A DNA stretch of 64,000 bases from Miscanthus floridulus (taxonomy: Eukaryota; Streptophyta; Magnoliopsida; Poales; Poaceae), in the NCBI RefSeq assembly GCF_019320115.1, contig NC_089584.1, forward strand, positions 103,601,208-103,665,207, read 5' to 3'. This document shows positions 1 to 10,730 of this stretch, one piece after another (within the stretch, counting starts at the first letter, position 1; each line of letters opens with the position of its first letter). The position numbers and the translations under genes were made by a program. Below the pieces are notes generated by a model. It made no database searches. It was given only the letters and a program-made list of their open reading frames with translations, and was not told the DNA's origin.

Positions 1-854
1 TACACGTCTGCTTTTTTGACCAGGCGTGTCAGATTGGACTTGACAAAGTAAGAAGATGAATAAATACACCAAATAGTAGTACAAGCGGCATTCGTTTCTT
101 CGCTGCATGAATCGTGCTCAAGGATGGTCCAGACCACTACCATGCTCAGGGACTGCCCAGACCACTACAGTGCTCGGGGACTGCCCAGACCACTACAGTG
201 CTCGGGGACTGCTCCGACCACTACCATGCTCGGGGACTGTTTCGAAGAGTGCTTGGCGACTGCTCTCCTCGGCTACATGTGACGTGTACTCACATACAGT
301 CGAGAGGCATTTATTTGGACCTTGCTACAAGGCTTATACTTCTCCTTCCAGCAAGCTCGAGGACTACATCGGTACGATGTACCTGTCGGTGCATCTCGTA
401 TTGATTGTACGACGACTGAATTCTTAACTTCAGTGCAAATTCTTTTTAGACCCTGGCACCACGTGCCTACGTCACCTACTACCAGGCTCGGGGACTAAGT
501 GGGCATACTTCACCTTGCGGTGAATGTGTTTATTTTATCGACCCCTACGCTTTGACTGATTGCCAGAGTTACTACTGTTCAAGGTCACTTACATTTCTTA
601 TCAGAAATACAAGTGGACACACTTGATAAGGAAAGAAATCTTTTTCTTTTTTCTTTAAGAGCACCATGTATTCTTCGGACAACCGGAATCTTCGGCTATA
701 ATCGTGGTCTACTGCCCTCTGTCTTGATCAGAATGCTGACGCATTTGATTGGTCAATGTTTCAATCAGTTGGAGATGACATGAAGACAGATCGCATTAGT
801 CGAAGGAGATCGAACAGTGTGTCACAGCATAATACATAGTGCTCGGGGACTAGC
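1..854 (+). mobile_element. 3' non-coding internal part of a Ty3/gypsy element (truncated by window start)
   Basis: The stretch has no credible long ORF. It leads directly into an LTR at 855 through a polypurine-like GCTCGGGGACTAGC just before the LTR TG. It also carries a short tandem array of similar CTCGGGGACTG motifs at 129-240. This is the usual layout of the region between pol and the 3' LTR in large plant gypsy elements. The lineage cannot be fixed without pol, which lies outside the window. Confidence 0.6.
129..240 (+). repeat. 28-bp tandem repeat, four units
   Basis: Four head-to-tail units of 28 bp begin near 130, 158, 186 and 214. Each contains CCACTAC followed by GCTCGGGGACTG (one unit has CTCAGGG). 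The end of each unit resembles the polypurine tract used by the LTR at 855. Two overlapping ORFs here are only products of the repeat. Confidence 0.85.
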
Positions 855-1325
855 TGTGGGGGTATTAACCCCTATACCCTTATGGCTAGGCTTGGACCGA
901 CCTAGATCAGGAGGTTCGGTCCACTAGAAGACGACGCGTGGCTCGGCCAACCTATTCGGAGTCCTGCGCAAGGAGTCAAGATAGATTTGGAGATCAAGTA
1001 AGATCCTGGTCGGTTAGAATAGGAATCCTTATCCGGCCACCTATGGCAATTGTAACTGGCTAGGATTGGTTTTTAGATCTGTAACCCTGCCCCCCAGACT
1101 ATATAAGGCGGGCAGGGGACCCCTCTAAAAAACATCTCTCATTGACATACAGCAATACAATCAGACGCAGGACGTAGGTATTACGCCTTCTTGGCGGCCG
1201 AACCTAGATAAAACCTCGTGTCTGTCTTGCGTCACCATCTTGTTTGTGGCTTGCGCATCTGTCTACCGACAATCTACTACCTTGGGCATACCCCTAGGTA
1301 GACTGCCGACCATATTTCGTCGACA
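855..1325 (+). mobile_element. 3' LTR of the leftmost gypsy element
   Basis: The 471-bp segment begins TGTGGGGGTATTAACCCC and ends TTTCGTCGACA, so it has TG...CA termini. A TATA box (TATATAAG at 1100-1107) is followed by a GC-rich leader, as expected for U3-R. The upstream polypurine motif sets the orientation as plus. The 5' half of the element is outside the window, so a target duplication cannot be checked. Confidence 0.7.
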
Positions 1326-1775
1326 ACCCCTTAACCCAATCTCTCCAAATAATTTGCTAAACATAACAATGTCTAGCTGTTGACAAACTTAGAAATTTTT
1401 CTAAGTTTTGAGCTGAACTTGATTTCAATTTGCAATTTCTAGGCTAGTAAAAATATTAGCTAGTAATATCATTTTTTGACAGCAAGTATTTCACTGTCAT
1501 CTACAAAGTTTTTACTTCAAACTTTATTTAAGTATCACACACATGTTCTATAGTATTTTTGCTTAATAAAAATTAGTTTTCAACCCTACTTGATATATAT
1601 GAGCTATTGAATCAACTTTCATTTAACATTTTTATTGATCATTTTAAGTTACAAGAAATTTATCTACACATTATATCACATGCATTAACACATAAACATG
1701 ATGCTCATGACATGTTTTAGTTAATGATTTAGGGTGTAACACCGAGGGTGTTACACTCCCGAACCCTAACTTCAT
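1326..1775. other. AT-rich spacer, probable repeat remnant
   Basis: No ORF or RNA gene is visible. The last part (about 1725-1760) contains a short inverted motif around GTGTAACACC / GGTGTTACAC, of a kind seen near ends of some grass LTR elements, but no partner copy is present. I see nothing else that can be named. Confidence 0.4.
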
Positions 1776-2147
1776 TTGCTCTTCTCCCTTCTCTCTCTAT
1801 GCCGTGGCGGCCGCCTTTCTCTCCCTTTCTCAACCAAAACCATGGCGGTCGGAGAGAAAGAGGAACAGCAGCGCCACCATAGGCCCCTTAGCCGATGCTC
1901 GTGGGCGCGGCGCTTTCTTCTCGTCTGCCGGCGAGGCGCACGGTGGGTCCTTCTTCCTGCGCGTGGCGGTGTCGATGGTGATGAAGAAACTAGGTAGGTT
2001 CCTCCCCCTCTCTGTTAGTTTCCCTTATAGGGTTAGGGTTAGGGTTAGGGTTTTGATCTGATTCACAAATCGAAACCCCTCCTTCTACTTTCTTGATCTG
2101 GTCTACCCCAAAAGCTAGATCTACGTCTAGTAAGGCTTTGATACCAT
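1776..2147 (-). mobile_element. Probable internal sequence next to a minus-strand LTR, with primer binding site
   Basis: At 2135-2147 the plus strand reads GCTTTGATACCAT, the complement of an initiator-Met-tRNA primer binding site (TGGTATCAAAGC, one mismatch to the usual form). It directly abuts the LTR-like block at 2148. The segment to its left would then be the leader of a minus-strand element. It also holds four TTAGGG hexamers at 2028-2050. The short ORFs here match nothing I recognise. Confidence 0.45.
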
Positions 2148-2654
2148 TGATAGATCATTAGGATCGACTACCAGCAGATCTAGCATGTATGAACTTGAAT
2201 TTAGGATATGGTAAACCCTAGAATATGAACTAGTGCTAGGAAATAGAGAGAGGGATGCGGTGTTAGCAAACCATCGGTCACCTTTGAGGTAGACAAGCCG
2301 GCCATGGCGTTGGTGTCGATGACGTGGTGAAGGCGTAGAGTAGCAGTGGAGTTTGGCGACGGTGTGGACATCGCAGTGGAGGCGCGGTCGCAGTGGCGGC
2401 GGTGAAGACAAGGTGGTGGCGGCTTCCTGTCGCTGGCAGCGCCCTCCCTCTAGATTGGCTTAGGGTTAGGATGTAGGTGGGATTTGTGGCGGCTCAGGTG
2501 AACCTCATGCCTTGTACCCCGGCCCCTCACCTCCTTTTTATGGCGCTGTGCGACGGAGACCCACCAACCATAGATAGGTTGGGAGCCCCTGATCAGGGCA
2601 CAGATCAAGGGCTCAATTAGCCGTTGGGCCAATTTGGTAGAGATCAACCTAACA
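2148..2654 (-). mobile_element. LTR-like block, minus strand
   Basis: Read on the minus strand it starts TGTTAGGTTGATCTC and ends GATCTATCA, that is TG...CA, and it is followed at once by an initiator-Met-type primer binding site. Length is about 507 bp. No second LTR copy lies in the window, so this is a partial or rearranged element. The GC-rich ORF inside (2127-2411) is taken as non-coding LTR. Confidence 0.5.
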
Positions 2655-2879
2655 AGACACTCTAGCTAGGCCGCCACTTGCATACATGCATTGACAAAGA
2701 CACGCGGTGCAAGCATGGTACATTCCATACATGTATGTTTATTATGTGTATCGCTGCTAGTGTATAATGCTCTGTTGTACATTTGCCATGGGGAGCTGCA
2801 GTGCATTTATAATAGGCTTATGCTTATGTTTATTATAATCACTTTCAGCATATATAGGTGTTTTTCGGGACTAAAGAAA

Positions 2880-3815
2880 CGGTAACGCTCCTGACAAGGC
2901 GTCCGTCCAGACGGACCCCACCCACGTTGCCCGCTTGCTTTGCGTTGCCCCTGCTTGCGGGGTAGGCTTGCCCTTGCCCACGCCGACCTCGTTCGCGAGC
3001 CCCCGCCGCGATCCTATGCCGCGTGCCCCCGCTCGAAATTGCGCCTCCCGTTGTGGCGGCGCTCCATCCGCCTGTCGTAGCACTTGTCGAGGTCTGTGCC
3101 GCCAATGAGCTCCACATCGGCGACCCCGCGCCACTCCTTAGCATCGAGCTCCACGCCGGTGTCGAGCTCCGTGTCGACGAGCCTCCATTTTCGTCCAAAC
3201 AGCAAGTAGATATTGCGCTTGAGAGTGCATATTGCAAGCGTCTGTTTCAAGTGTTTCAGATGTTTTAGAGCTATGTTGCAAATGTTTCATAAGGGTGTTG
3301 CAAAATTAAATCGAGATGCTGCATATGTTGTAATGGTTGTACACGGCAAGATTCTATTCCCAATATTTTATCTGTTTTCTCATACGTATGTTGCAAGTGT
3401 GTTTATCTGGATGTTGCATATGTTTTACACATTATGTTTCCAAGTATTTTATCTAGATATTGCGTATGTTTTTGCAATGGTAAGTGTTTTTAGGTGTTTT
3501 TGCAAGTGTTTCAGATGCATGTTTCTATTGTTTCATCTGCTTTCAGACGTTTGCTGCAAGTGTTGCAGCTGAATATTTTCATAGTAGATCGGGTGTTGCA
3601 TCTCACTCTTTGCCTTTTGCTGCCTCACCTCGATGTGTCTCCTCCTCCCGGCGTCGACTAGGCATCCGCTGCCTTCTCCTCTCTTATCGATGCTGGTGAC
3701 GTTCGTGGCGACGCGGACCCTACATGTTTGCACGAAATAGTGCGGAAAAATGACTGCAGGCGTGGGCATCTGGATGCCCCATCCGTTCAGACGTCCGGGC
3801 GCTAGCAAACCCAAT
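2880..3815. mobile_element. Putative non-autonomous DNA transposon with imperfect terminal inverted repeats
   Basis: The ends look like imperfect inverted copies: a left end containing GGCGTCCGTCCAGACGG and a right end containing CCGTTCAGACGTCCGGGCGC. Between them a GC-rich third (2890-3190) is followed by an AT-rich stretch in which TGTTGCAAGTGTTT-like phrases recur many times (about 3235-3590). I recall this architecture as a dispersed grass repeat, but the superfamily (Mutator-like or other) is uncertain. The ORFs in the GC-rich part read like back-translated repeat and are not called. Confidence 0.4.
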
Positions 3816-4196
3816 AGAGAAACGCAATTGGAGTTGAAAATCTTCTAAGCATGGATAGTACAACCCAAAAACTCACTTTCTAAATTATCATTTAGAAAAT
3901 CATTTGAAAAAAAAATCATCACTTTCTGAATCTTTTCACCCTACAATAAATTTTCTATATCTTATACACACTCTAGAGAGTTAATCACTTTTTATTTTTG
4001 ACTAGCGAGAAATCTATAATAAAGTATGACAATATTTGAAGATCTAATTAAAGAAGTTATTGGAGGACTCAAAAAAAGTTGATTTTTCTGAACTAACGTT
4101 AGATTTATTTTGTTGGTTATTCTACCCATTATTGGCAAACACATAAGGTATGCCTTCATTTCTGGTCATACCTACTAACAATGCCAAGCTTATTGA
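3816..4196. other. AT-rich spacer without recognisable features
   Basis: No ORF above background, no RNA gene and no repeat termini could be seen in this stretch. Confidence 0.5.
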
Positions 4197-4440
4197 AGAC
4201 TTGTTTAGATCCATTAGCATTTTTTTAGCAGGAGACTGTTTGGATCTGGCTGCTAATATGTGGTCGGACTGTGAGTTGAAGGTGTATATAAACTATTAGC
4301 ACCTATTAACAACTCCAAACCTTCTGATAAAACTAATAGTTAGTAGCCCTTTAGCTAATCATTAGCAGGTTTGTTTGAATCCATTAGTACTAATTGTAGC
4401 TGCTAATTTTAGTGCTAATGGATCTAAAAATGCCCTAATT
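4197..4440. mobile_element. MITE-like inverted-repeat element
   Basis: The two ends carry GTTTAGATCCATTAGCA near 4205 and, inverted, TGCTAATGGATCTAAAAATG near 4415. The interior is a run of alternating TTAGC and GCTAA motifs, so the whole ~240 bp can fold back. A related segment lies at 15330-15540. The superfamily is not assigned. Confidence 0.5.
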
Positions 4441-4469
4441 TATAGAAAATTGGGTAATGCAGGACAACG

Positions 4470-4570
4470 AGGAGGGTTTTTTACCACCGGCATTGTAATT
4501 CGCTCCATGGGGGATCGAACCTAGACCGCGAGAGTCCCACCCGGAGCGCTTGACCAGCCGATGAGGGTGC
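4470..4570 (-). mobile_element. Possible tRNA-derived SINE fragment
   Basis: On the minus strand the sequence has CTGGTCAAGCGCTCC (A-box-like) followed by TCTAGGTTCGATCCCCC (B-box-like) at tRNA-like spacing. It then runs into GGTGGTAAAAAACCCTCC. The two boxes are imperfect, no target duplication was found, and the segment runs into the NLR relic, so this is tentative. Confidence 0.3.
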
Positions 4571-5102
4571 CAACGAATATACATTTACAGTTAGAGACGC
4601 GGAGCCACTGCAACGCGTTCATGTTCCTCCAGACTGCCCCAGCCGGCCAGCCGGCCAGCCGGCAACCTGAATCCCCCCGGTATTGGCATCTGGACAGGTG
4701 CAGACGGCGAGTGGAAGCGCCGAGCTGCGCAGATGTGGCGAGCCTCCTGAGCGCCTCCGTCTGTACCGTGAGGTCCAGCGACCGCAACTGCCACAGGCTC
4801 TCTCTCTCTATATAGCTCGTCGATATTGGCGCTGCCGACCGTGTACCGGTCACTCAGTCAGCATAGCTGAAATACATGTGCAACGCTCGCAACTGCATGA
4901 GACAGGATATCAGTCCGCCGGGAACGACTCGTAGGAGCGGCGTCCACGAAAGCTGCAAGAACCTCATCCGAGCGTCCCAACCTCCTGTGGCAGCGCGACG
5001 AGGTTTGTGTGTCAAACGTCTGAGGTGCTGCAGGTCCCAGTGTCCCACAGGCCACAGAGCGCTGATGTCCACTGGAAGCCCCGTGTTTGAGAGATAAAAA
5101 AG
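4521..5102 (-). pseudogene. NLR-type disease-resistance gene relic, leucine-rich-repeat part
   Basis: The minus strand reads LSNTGLPVDISALWPVG and on through LRR-like phrases such as MRFLQLSWTPLLRVVPGG and LMQLRALHMYFSYAD. An in-frame stop follows at 4854. The same frame then continues with SLWQLRSLDLTVQTEALRRL and STRRLHLSRCQYRG. The alternation LxxLxxLxL and phrases like LSNTGLP are typical of the C-terminal LRR domain of cereal coiled-coil NBS-LRR immune receptors (RPS2-like group). No NB-ARC motifs (P-loop, GLPL, MHD) are present nearby, so it is a truncated, non-functional copy. A homopolymer-rich spot at 5120-5135 marks its upstream break. Assignment rests on recalled family style rather than an alignment. 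Confidence 0.55.
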
Positions 5103-5234
5103 CCCAAAACTCTATTTCAAAAAAAAAAAGTTCAAAACTCTCAGGTCTCAGCCATGGCATGCATTGGAAGGTGTCACTTTCAGGGACCTTTGCTCGCTTG
5201 CGTTTCTCGCAATCGCAGAGGCGAAGTCAACAGG

Positions 5235-5411
5235 TCAGGGCACGACGGCGCCAACGGCAGAGCAGCGACATGATTGTGCATCAACGATCTCCCTAGACAT
5301 GGCACGGATGAAGCTGTCGCGGGACAAGACATGCTGGATTGGAAGGTCCTGGAGAACAAACTCCGTGAAAGGGCCGTAAACGAAATCGAACAAGGATCTC
5401 ACAAAATCCAT
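5235..5411 (-). pseudogene. Possible N-terminal fragment of the same NLR gene
   Basis: A minus-strand ORF starting at 5411 begins MDFVRSLFDFVYGPFTEFV. This resembles the short hydrophobic starts of many cereal coiled-coil NLR proteins. It lies on the correct strand and upstream of the LRR relic at 4521-5102. The NB-ARC core that should separate the two is missing, so an internal deletion is inferred. It could also be chance coding. Confidence 0.25.
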
Positions 5412-6307
5412 GCCCCAGGGGAGAGAGAGTGAGGGGGGATCCAAATTCCATAGGATCCAGGATAAAAAACGCAAAGGAAATATGCATGAGAATCCAGCGC
5501 AAAGGAGATATGCATGAGAATGTTTTGCAGCGTCTCCTCGCTACTGCGACGAAATAACCTCTCCCAGTAGACTTCGAAAACATACGTTGACCGACCAATC
5601 ACACGGTGGTAAGGCTTGTCTGGAAACCCTCGTATCCACTTCAATCCATATATTGAAACGAAACTTAGTATCGTTCCACTCCAGCAAATGTGATGTATAC
5701 GACGGGTTTACAAAATGAAAAGGATTCTCAACTCTGAGACCATGACACACTGACCTTTCTTAGAATATGCAAAGAAATAGCATAATAGGGACTTCGCATG
5801 GTACAAACGAACCAGCGTCGTTGACCTCTCGAAATGGAAACAAAAATAGTTGAAACTAAAGATGTCATAATAAGTTTTGGTAGGTTTCCTTTCTTTTGCC
5901 TGGATACATGACAACGACATTTACAGTAAAGAAGAGCAAAATTGTTTCAACCTGCAGTCCAGAATCATCACCCAGTTATGGCACTGTTTTGTTGAAGTCA
6001 AATCAGTCCGTGTAATACAGAATGAAACAAATCCAAGTTTGGTACCCACAAAAATAAATCAATAATAATACAAGTGAACTGAAAATTAAAATTATCCTTT
6101 TTTCCAAAACTATACTTGATGGGTAACTTACAATAACCAAGGTAAGGTGAGCCTAACAAGATGAACAAGCCCCAGGGGGGGAAAACCTTGTATGGTCGGC
6201 AGAAGACTTCCAGGCTAGCATCCAAATGCCAACTGGTTGCTGTGTCTCGAGCAAATATGTATCTTCCAGCTTCATCAATGTCTTCCAGCAGCCAGAAAAG
6301 AGAAAAC
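5412..6307. other. 3' flank of the AP-1 mu gene
   Basis: No gene was recognised. The part nearest 6307 is presumably the 3' untranslated region of the minus-strand AP-1 mu gene. Several short ORFs on both strands (for example near 5541-5750) have no recognisable domains. Confidence 0.5.
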
Positions 6308-9300
6308 TCATATAAGTCTCAGCTCATATTCGCCAGCCATTGTGATATATCTAACCCAGGGGAGTGCCTGGTAACCACTCTTTTCAATTATCTTCAGATA
6401 ACGGACCTGCACAATAGACAATATAGTGCACCATTCAGTGGCTGAAGATTCCAGATAAGATACCATAGATAGAATGCTACTCCCTCCATTACAAATTATT
6501 ATAAGACGTTTTGGATTTTCTAGATACACAGCTTTTGCTATGAACTTAGATGTACACTATGTCTAGGTGTCTAGCTACATAGTAAAAGCAATGTATCTAA
6601 AAGCCAAAACATCTTATAATTTTGAACGGAGGAAGTAGAACAATATACAAATATCTTCAAACAGCAAACTTATTACCTGAATACCTGATACGGTGAAATA
6701 TGGTATCTCAAATTTCACTCGTATCGGCGCCTTCTTTTCTGGGGCCCCTTCTTCCGCTGTTATACTAGGAAGACTAAATTCTGCTCTGCACATGTATTCC
6801 TATAAGATGGATTGCTTCAGCACATTAGCACACTTCAAAATAGCAATGAACATGGAAAAAAAGAATTAATTTGGAATTGGATAGTAATTACCTTGCCACC
6901 AGGGAATGATTTTACTTTCCAGACCATTGCATCTCTCTCAGGAGCATATGCAGCAGAACCCATTGAAGTTCTTATATTTGGGTTTGTGGCATCTGAAGGA
7001 ACAGGCACTTCAATTTCAACATTTGTTGCTGTGCTGTAAATGGAAAAAAGAAACCCATTCTTTAAAAAAAGCCCATTCCTGTCACACAAGCAAATCTTGC
7101 TTTTGTAAATAGCGCTCACCTTCTTTCCTTGAACTGACTCCTTGCCTTCACCATGAGTTCTATACGGCTTCTAGAATGTTTCTCAATCTGTGCTTCGACC
7201 CAGATAAGAGGTTTTACCTAAAGGACATCAAATAAAGACATGCATGTGAAAACGATAAAGTGAAAACATTTCATATCTTCTATAAAGCATTCCACAGTTG
7301 ATCAGGAAGAGAACCTGAGTGCTAAGCCTGTATGTCATTAGATCAAAAGATCCATCAGGAGGTATGAACGATATAGTTCTATCATTCTCGAATCTAGCCA
7401 AACGTACACACCTAAAAAGGAGAAAGGAGAATGGTCACGCTAAATTAGTGATGCAACAGATTTGGTGAAGAAAAGAGCAATATTTTTTGCTTACTGATGA
7501 AATTTGATATCATCAAGGTCTATTGCTTTTCCTTTAGTTGCTCTGCCTTGAGCCTCCAAAAGAACCCTATCATTCAAGCCAAGTTTGCATTCCGGCATTC
7601 CACTGTTTCAAAATGTCTCACTGTTAGGGCTACAGATGTGTGTATATCTGAATGCGAGAAGAATATTAAGTGTGACTGCGTAAAATGAGTAGTTCAAAAA
7701 CCCTAGCTGGCAGGTTCACCTTCAATATCATGAAGAAGAATACATCAAATGAAAATCAGAAAACCATTCTCATTGCATACATCTTGTTTTTAAAGTACTC
7801 CCTCCGTTCCAGAAAGAAAGTCGTTATGAGATACGTGCAGGTCAAACTTTTTCAACTTTAACTAGGTTTGTAGAAAATGCGTGCAACATTTATATCTCCA
7901 AATAAGTTTATCATGAAAGTATATTTAACGATCTATCTAATGATACTAATTATGTATTATAAATATTAATATTCTTTTATATATAATTGGCTAAAGTTCA
8001 AAAAGGTTGACTTCTCGGGAAGCGAGAACGACTTCTATTTTGGGACAGAGGGAGTAGGCCATGAGTCTCCAGTCCAGCTATTCTCAACATATATTAAAAC
8101 AGAAACACAACCAATATGTATTAACTAAATACTATCTCCGTCCCTGAAAGAGTGTCATTCTAGGTTTGGACTAAATACACGTACTAACTAAATACATCAA
8201 ATGAACATCTATTTATATAAAATATTATCAACATTTATATCTCCAAATAGATTAAAAGGGCGTACCCAGTGCAGAGAGCTCCCGCTCTGTGCGGGGTCTG
8301 GGGAAGGGTGTCAGTGGCAAGCCTTACCCTCGCCTGTACAATGCGAGGAGACCGCGACTCGAACCCGGGACCTTCCGGTCACAGGCGGTAAGACTCTACC
8401 GCTTGCACCAGGCCCGCCCTTCATATCTCCAAATAGATTAATTATGAAAATATGTTCCATAATTTAATAATGATACTTATTAACCTAATAGATATTAGTA
8501 TTTTTTTGTATATATTTGGTCAAACTTGATTCATTGACTCCTCGAAAAATTAGAATGACACTCTTTTGAAGACGGAGGTAGTACCACACAAATAAGAATT
8601 AGGTGCAGTACAAACATTATGAGCATAAACTATGTGTTTTACACCTTTCAAGTTTATCTCACTTCATGGTTTGACAAGTAAACATCTATCTGAATACTGG
8701 ATATAAAAAATCATTAAAACATTTTTAGGGCTACATAAATAAATTATTGACCTCACAACTAATCAACTTCCTGTAGTATACTCACCCTAGTAAAGACATC
8801 TAAACCTTCTTTTTGACGTTTTATTGTTAGATAGTGATTGCTGATGGAGGTTTCAACTTTTGTTAACTCGCTTATGAATATATATTATTTCCAGTTATCA
8901 ATACAAGTATTTACAGAAGGGAATACAATGTATACTCCTAAGATCAATATATGTCTATTATCTAAGAATTCAGTGAGGAGACATTTTCTGCTTAAGTAAA
9001 CTTTGAAGTTGACAAAAGCAATTGCGCTAATGAACATTATATCAAAATATTTACAGTGTTAATAAAATTCCATCCCTACAATATGCATAACTGGCAATAC
9101 CAGGGTATTCATTGTGTTCTCTGTGACTTATTTCAAGACTTGTACGGTGATAAACTTATACCCCATAAGCATGACAAAACTATCAATAGCTTGCAAGGAA
9201 AATAAAGATGGAGACTCTTCAAGGCTAGGAAAATATACAAGCTTCCAAAAGAAAAGAAACAAAAATGAAGCAATTAAGTCATGTAAAATGGAAGTTCCAA

Positions 9301-10730
9301 GCAGGTTCCATCAAATAGGAAAACAAAAAAAAAAACAGCAGAAGTGAAACAGAATTACAAAATAAATACCCTGAACAAAGATTTGAGCATATAAGGTAGC
9401 ACGAAAAATAACTCAGAATTAGTAACACTGGACAAGTAAGTTTCAATTTAAAAATTTCATATGTTTCGAGCACTAATCTACATCATAACAAAGAGAGGCC
9501 ATAGTAATAAAAGCACTGGTGTGCTATCCCAATCCAGCATAAATCAGTAGATCTCAGGAACAAATTCGCCCATAGCAATGCAAGCTGTTTTCTATAAAAA
9601 AATTTAGATTGACAATAAATTGATCGCTTGTTTGAATAACAGTATTCTACAAGGGCTTAAATTATGTCACACTTATTTAGTTGTGTGATCACATGATAAG
9701 TTGCTTTAAGTCTTTAATAATGTTTAGCAAGATGATGTCATAAAGCTGACAATGCAAACTCACCTCAAATATGTTCGCATCTTCAGTGCCCCAACCACAT
9801 CTGATCTCACAATCTGCCCATTGCTGTTAACTAGAATGTTAACACTCTCCACTACATCCAAGAAGACCTGTAGATACAAAGTGTGGTGGTTTGTCAAGTA
9901 CCATCACAGAACTGATTGCCTGCATTAAAAAGAGAGATAGTAAATAGTAAATCAACATACTTCATTCTTCTTGTACCGGATCCCCTCACTCCTCCATGAC
10001 ACAGCATTTGTCACGGCCATGGGTGGACGCTGCGTGACCTCCATCCTGTATGCATCTGTCTTGATGAACTCACTCAAGATCTTCGCCTCCGTGTATTGTG
10101 GGTACCCAAAATCCATCATCTCATCAAGCAACTCATACTGTAAGCACAAAATGGGCGCCCCATTCTGTCAAGTCCCAGTAACAGCACATCAAACAGAGTA
10201 CTTGGAAATTTGCTTACCACAGTGACAAAGTTATCTCTGAGCGACTCCTCTTCCAGCTCCTCGAAGTAGTGCTTAAACACCTGTACTCACGCACAGGTCG
10301 CATGAACAAGTGGTACAATGTCATCAACGATTCACTTCAAACAGGGGGGCGAGGGCACGTACATCTACGACACGGTGGAGGAAGAGGAGGATGCTGGCCG
10401 CGTTGCAGTTCTGGCGAGCGGCTGTGAGGAGGAAGACATTGTTGTGCTGGATGAACATGTACGTGACGCCGGCGTCGTCGTAGACCACAGGCGAGTGCAC
10501 TTCCGAGTCGCCCTACCCATTCCACGAGAAGTCAGCACCAGCGTCGCATGGATCTCAGGAGTAGACAACAGGCAAGGTGAGAAGGCCGATCGGCCACTTA
10601 CGTCCTTGTCGAGGAGCTTGGTGAAGAAGCGCTCGGCCTGGAGCGCGGAGACATCGCCGCGATAGTCGCGCCAGACGAGGACGCGGCCCTTGATGTCCAG
10701 CAGGAAGAGCGCCGACACGGCGCCCGCCAT
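6308..10730 (-). CDS. AP1M2: AP-1 clathrin adaptor complex medium (mu) subunit
   Basis: Eleven exons, all with GT-AG introns and consistent phase, give 429 codons plus TGA: 10602-10730, 10363-10512, 10218-10280, 9961-10137, 9764-9867, 7495-7602, 7315-7411, 7120-7217, 6892-7033, 6677-6799, 6308-6406. The start MAGAVSALFLLDIKGRVLVW is the conserved N terminus of plant AP-1 mu. Residues 1 to about 140 form the longin-like domain; the rest is the mu-homology domain ending GEYELRLI. In this family the protein sits in the AP-1 heterotetramer at the trans-Golgi network and early endosome. It binds tyrosine-based sorting signals of cargo in clathrin coats and takes part in secretory and vacuolar traffic and cytokinesis. 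Length matches the family (about 428-431 aa), and no frameshift or stop was seen. Intron 5 (7603-9763) holds two Stowaway elements and a SINE, and intron 10 holds another Stowaway. The symbol follows the Arabidopsis naming; the exact paralogue is inferred. Confidence 0.96.
6480..6635. mobile_element. Stowaway MITE in AP-1 mu intron 10
   Basis: The 156-bp element starts CTCCCTCCATTACAAATTAT and ends with the inverted counterpart ATAATTTTGAACGGAGGAAG. It is flanked on both sides by TA, the Tc1/mariner target duplication. The interior halves are complementary, giving a hairpin. Confidence 0.88.
7798..8054. mobile_element. Stowaway-like MITE in AP-1 mu intron 5
   Basis: The 257-bp element begins CTCCCTCCGTTCCAGAAAG and ends TTTGGGACAGAGGGAG, flanked by TA dinucleotides. 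The interior has the GGTCAAACTTTTTCAACTTT phrase common in grass mariner-derived MITEs. Confidence 0.85.
8132..8581. mobile_element. Stowaway-like MITE interrupted by a SINE
   Basis: Ends CTATCTCCGTCCCTGAAAG and the inverted TTTTGAAGACGGAGGTAG are flanked by TA. Removing the SINE and one copy of its target duplication leaves about 264 bp, close to the neighbouring 257-bp element. The SINE therefore landed in an already resident MITE. Confidence 0.82.
8255..8422 (-). mobile_element. Au-type tRNA-derived SINE
   Basis: On the minus strand it starts GGGCGGGCCTGGTGCAAGCG (pol III A box) with GGTTCGAGTCGCGGTC (B box) about 45 bp on. It ends CTGGGTACGCCCTTTT, with the short T run typical of the Au SINE family of grasses. 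An 18-bp perfect direct repeat, ATATCTCCAAATAGATTA, flanks it at 8237-8254 and 8423-8440. This is a textbook SINE target duplication and indicates a fairly recent insertion. Confidence 0.92.

Noticed and set aside
2028..2050. Telomere-like TTAGGG repeats
   Set aside because: Only four units, and of the vertebrate-type hexamer rather than the plant heptamer TTTAGGG, inside a retroelement leader. Not an interstitial telomere.
8330..8410. tRNA gene suggested by GGTTCGAGTC and an A box
   Set aside because: No acceptor stem or anticodon arm. The full block with 18-bp target repeats is a SINE.
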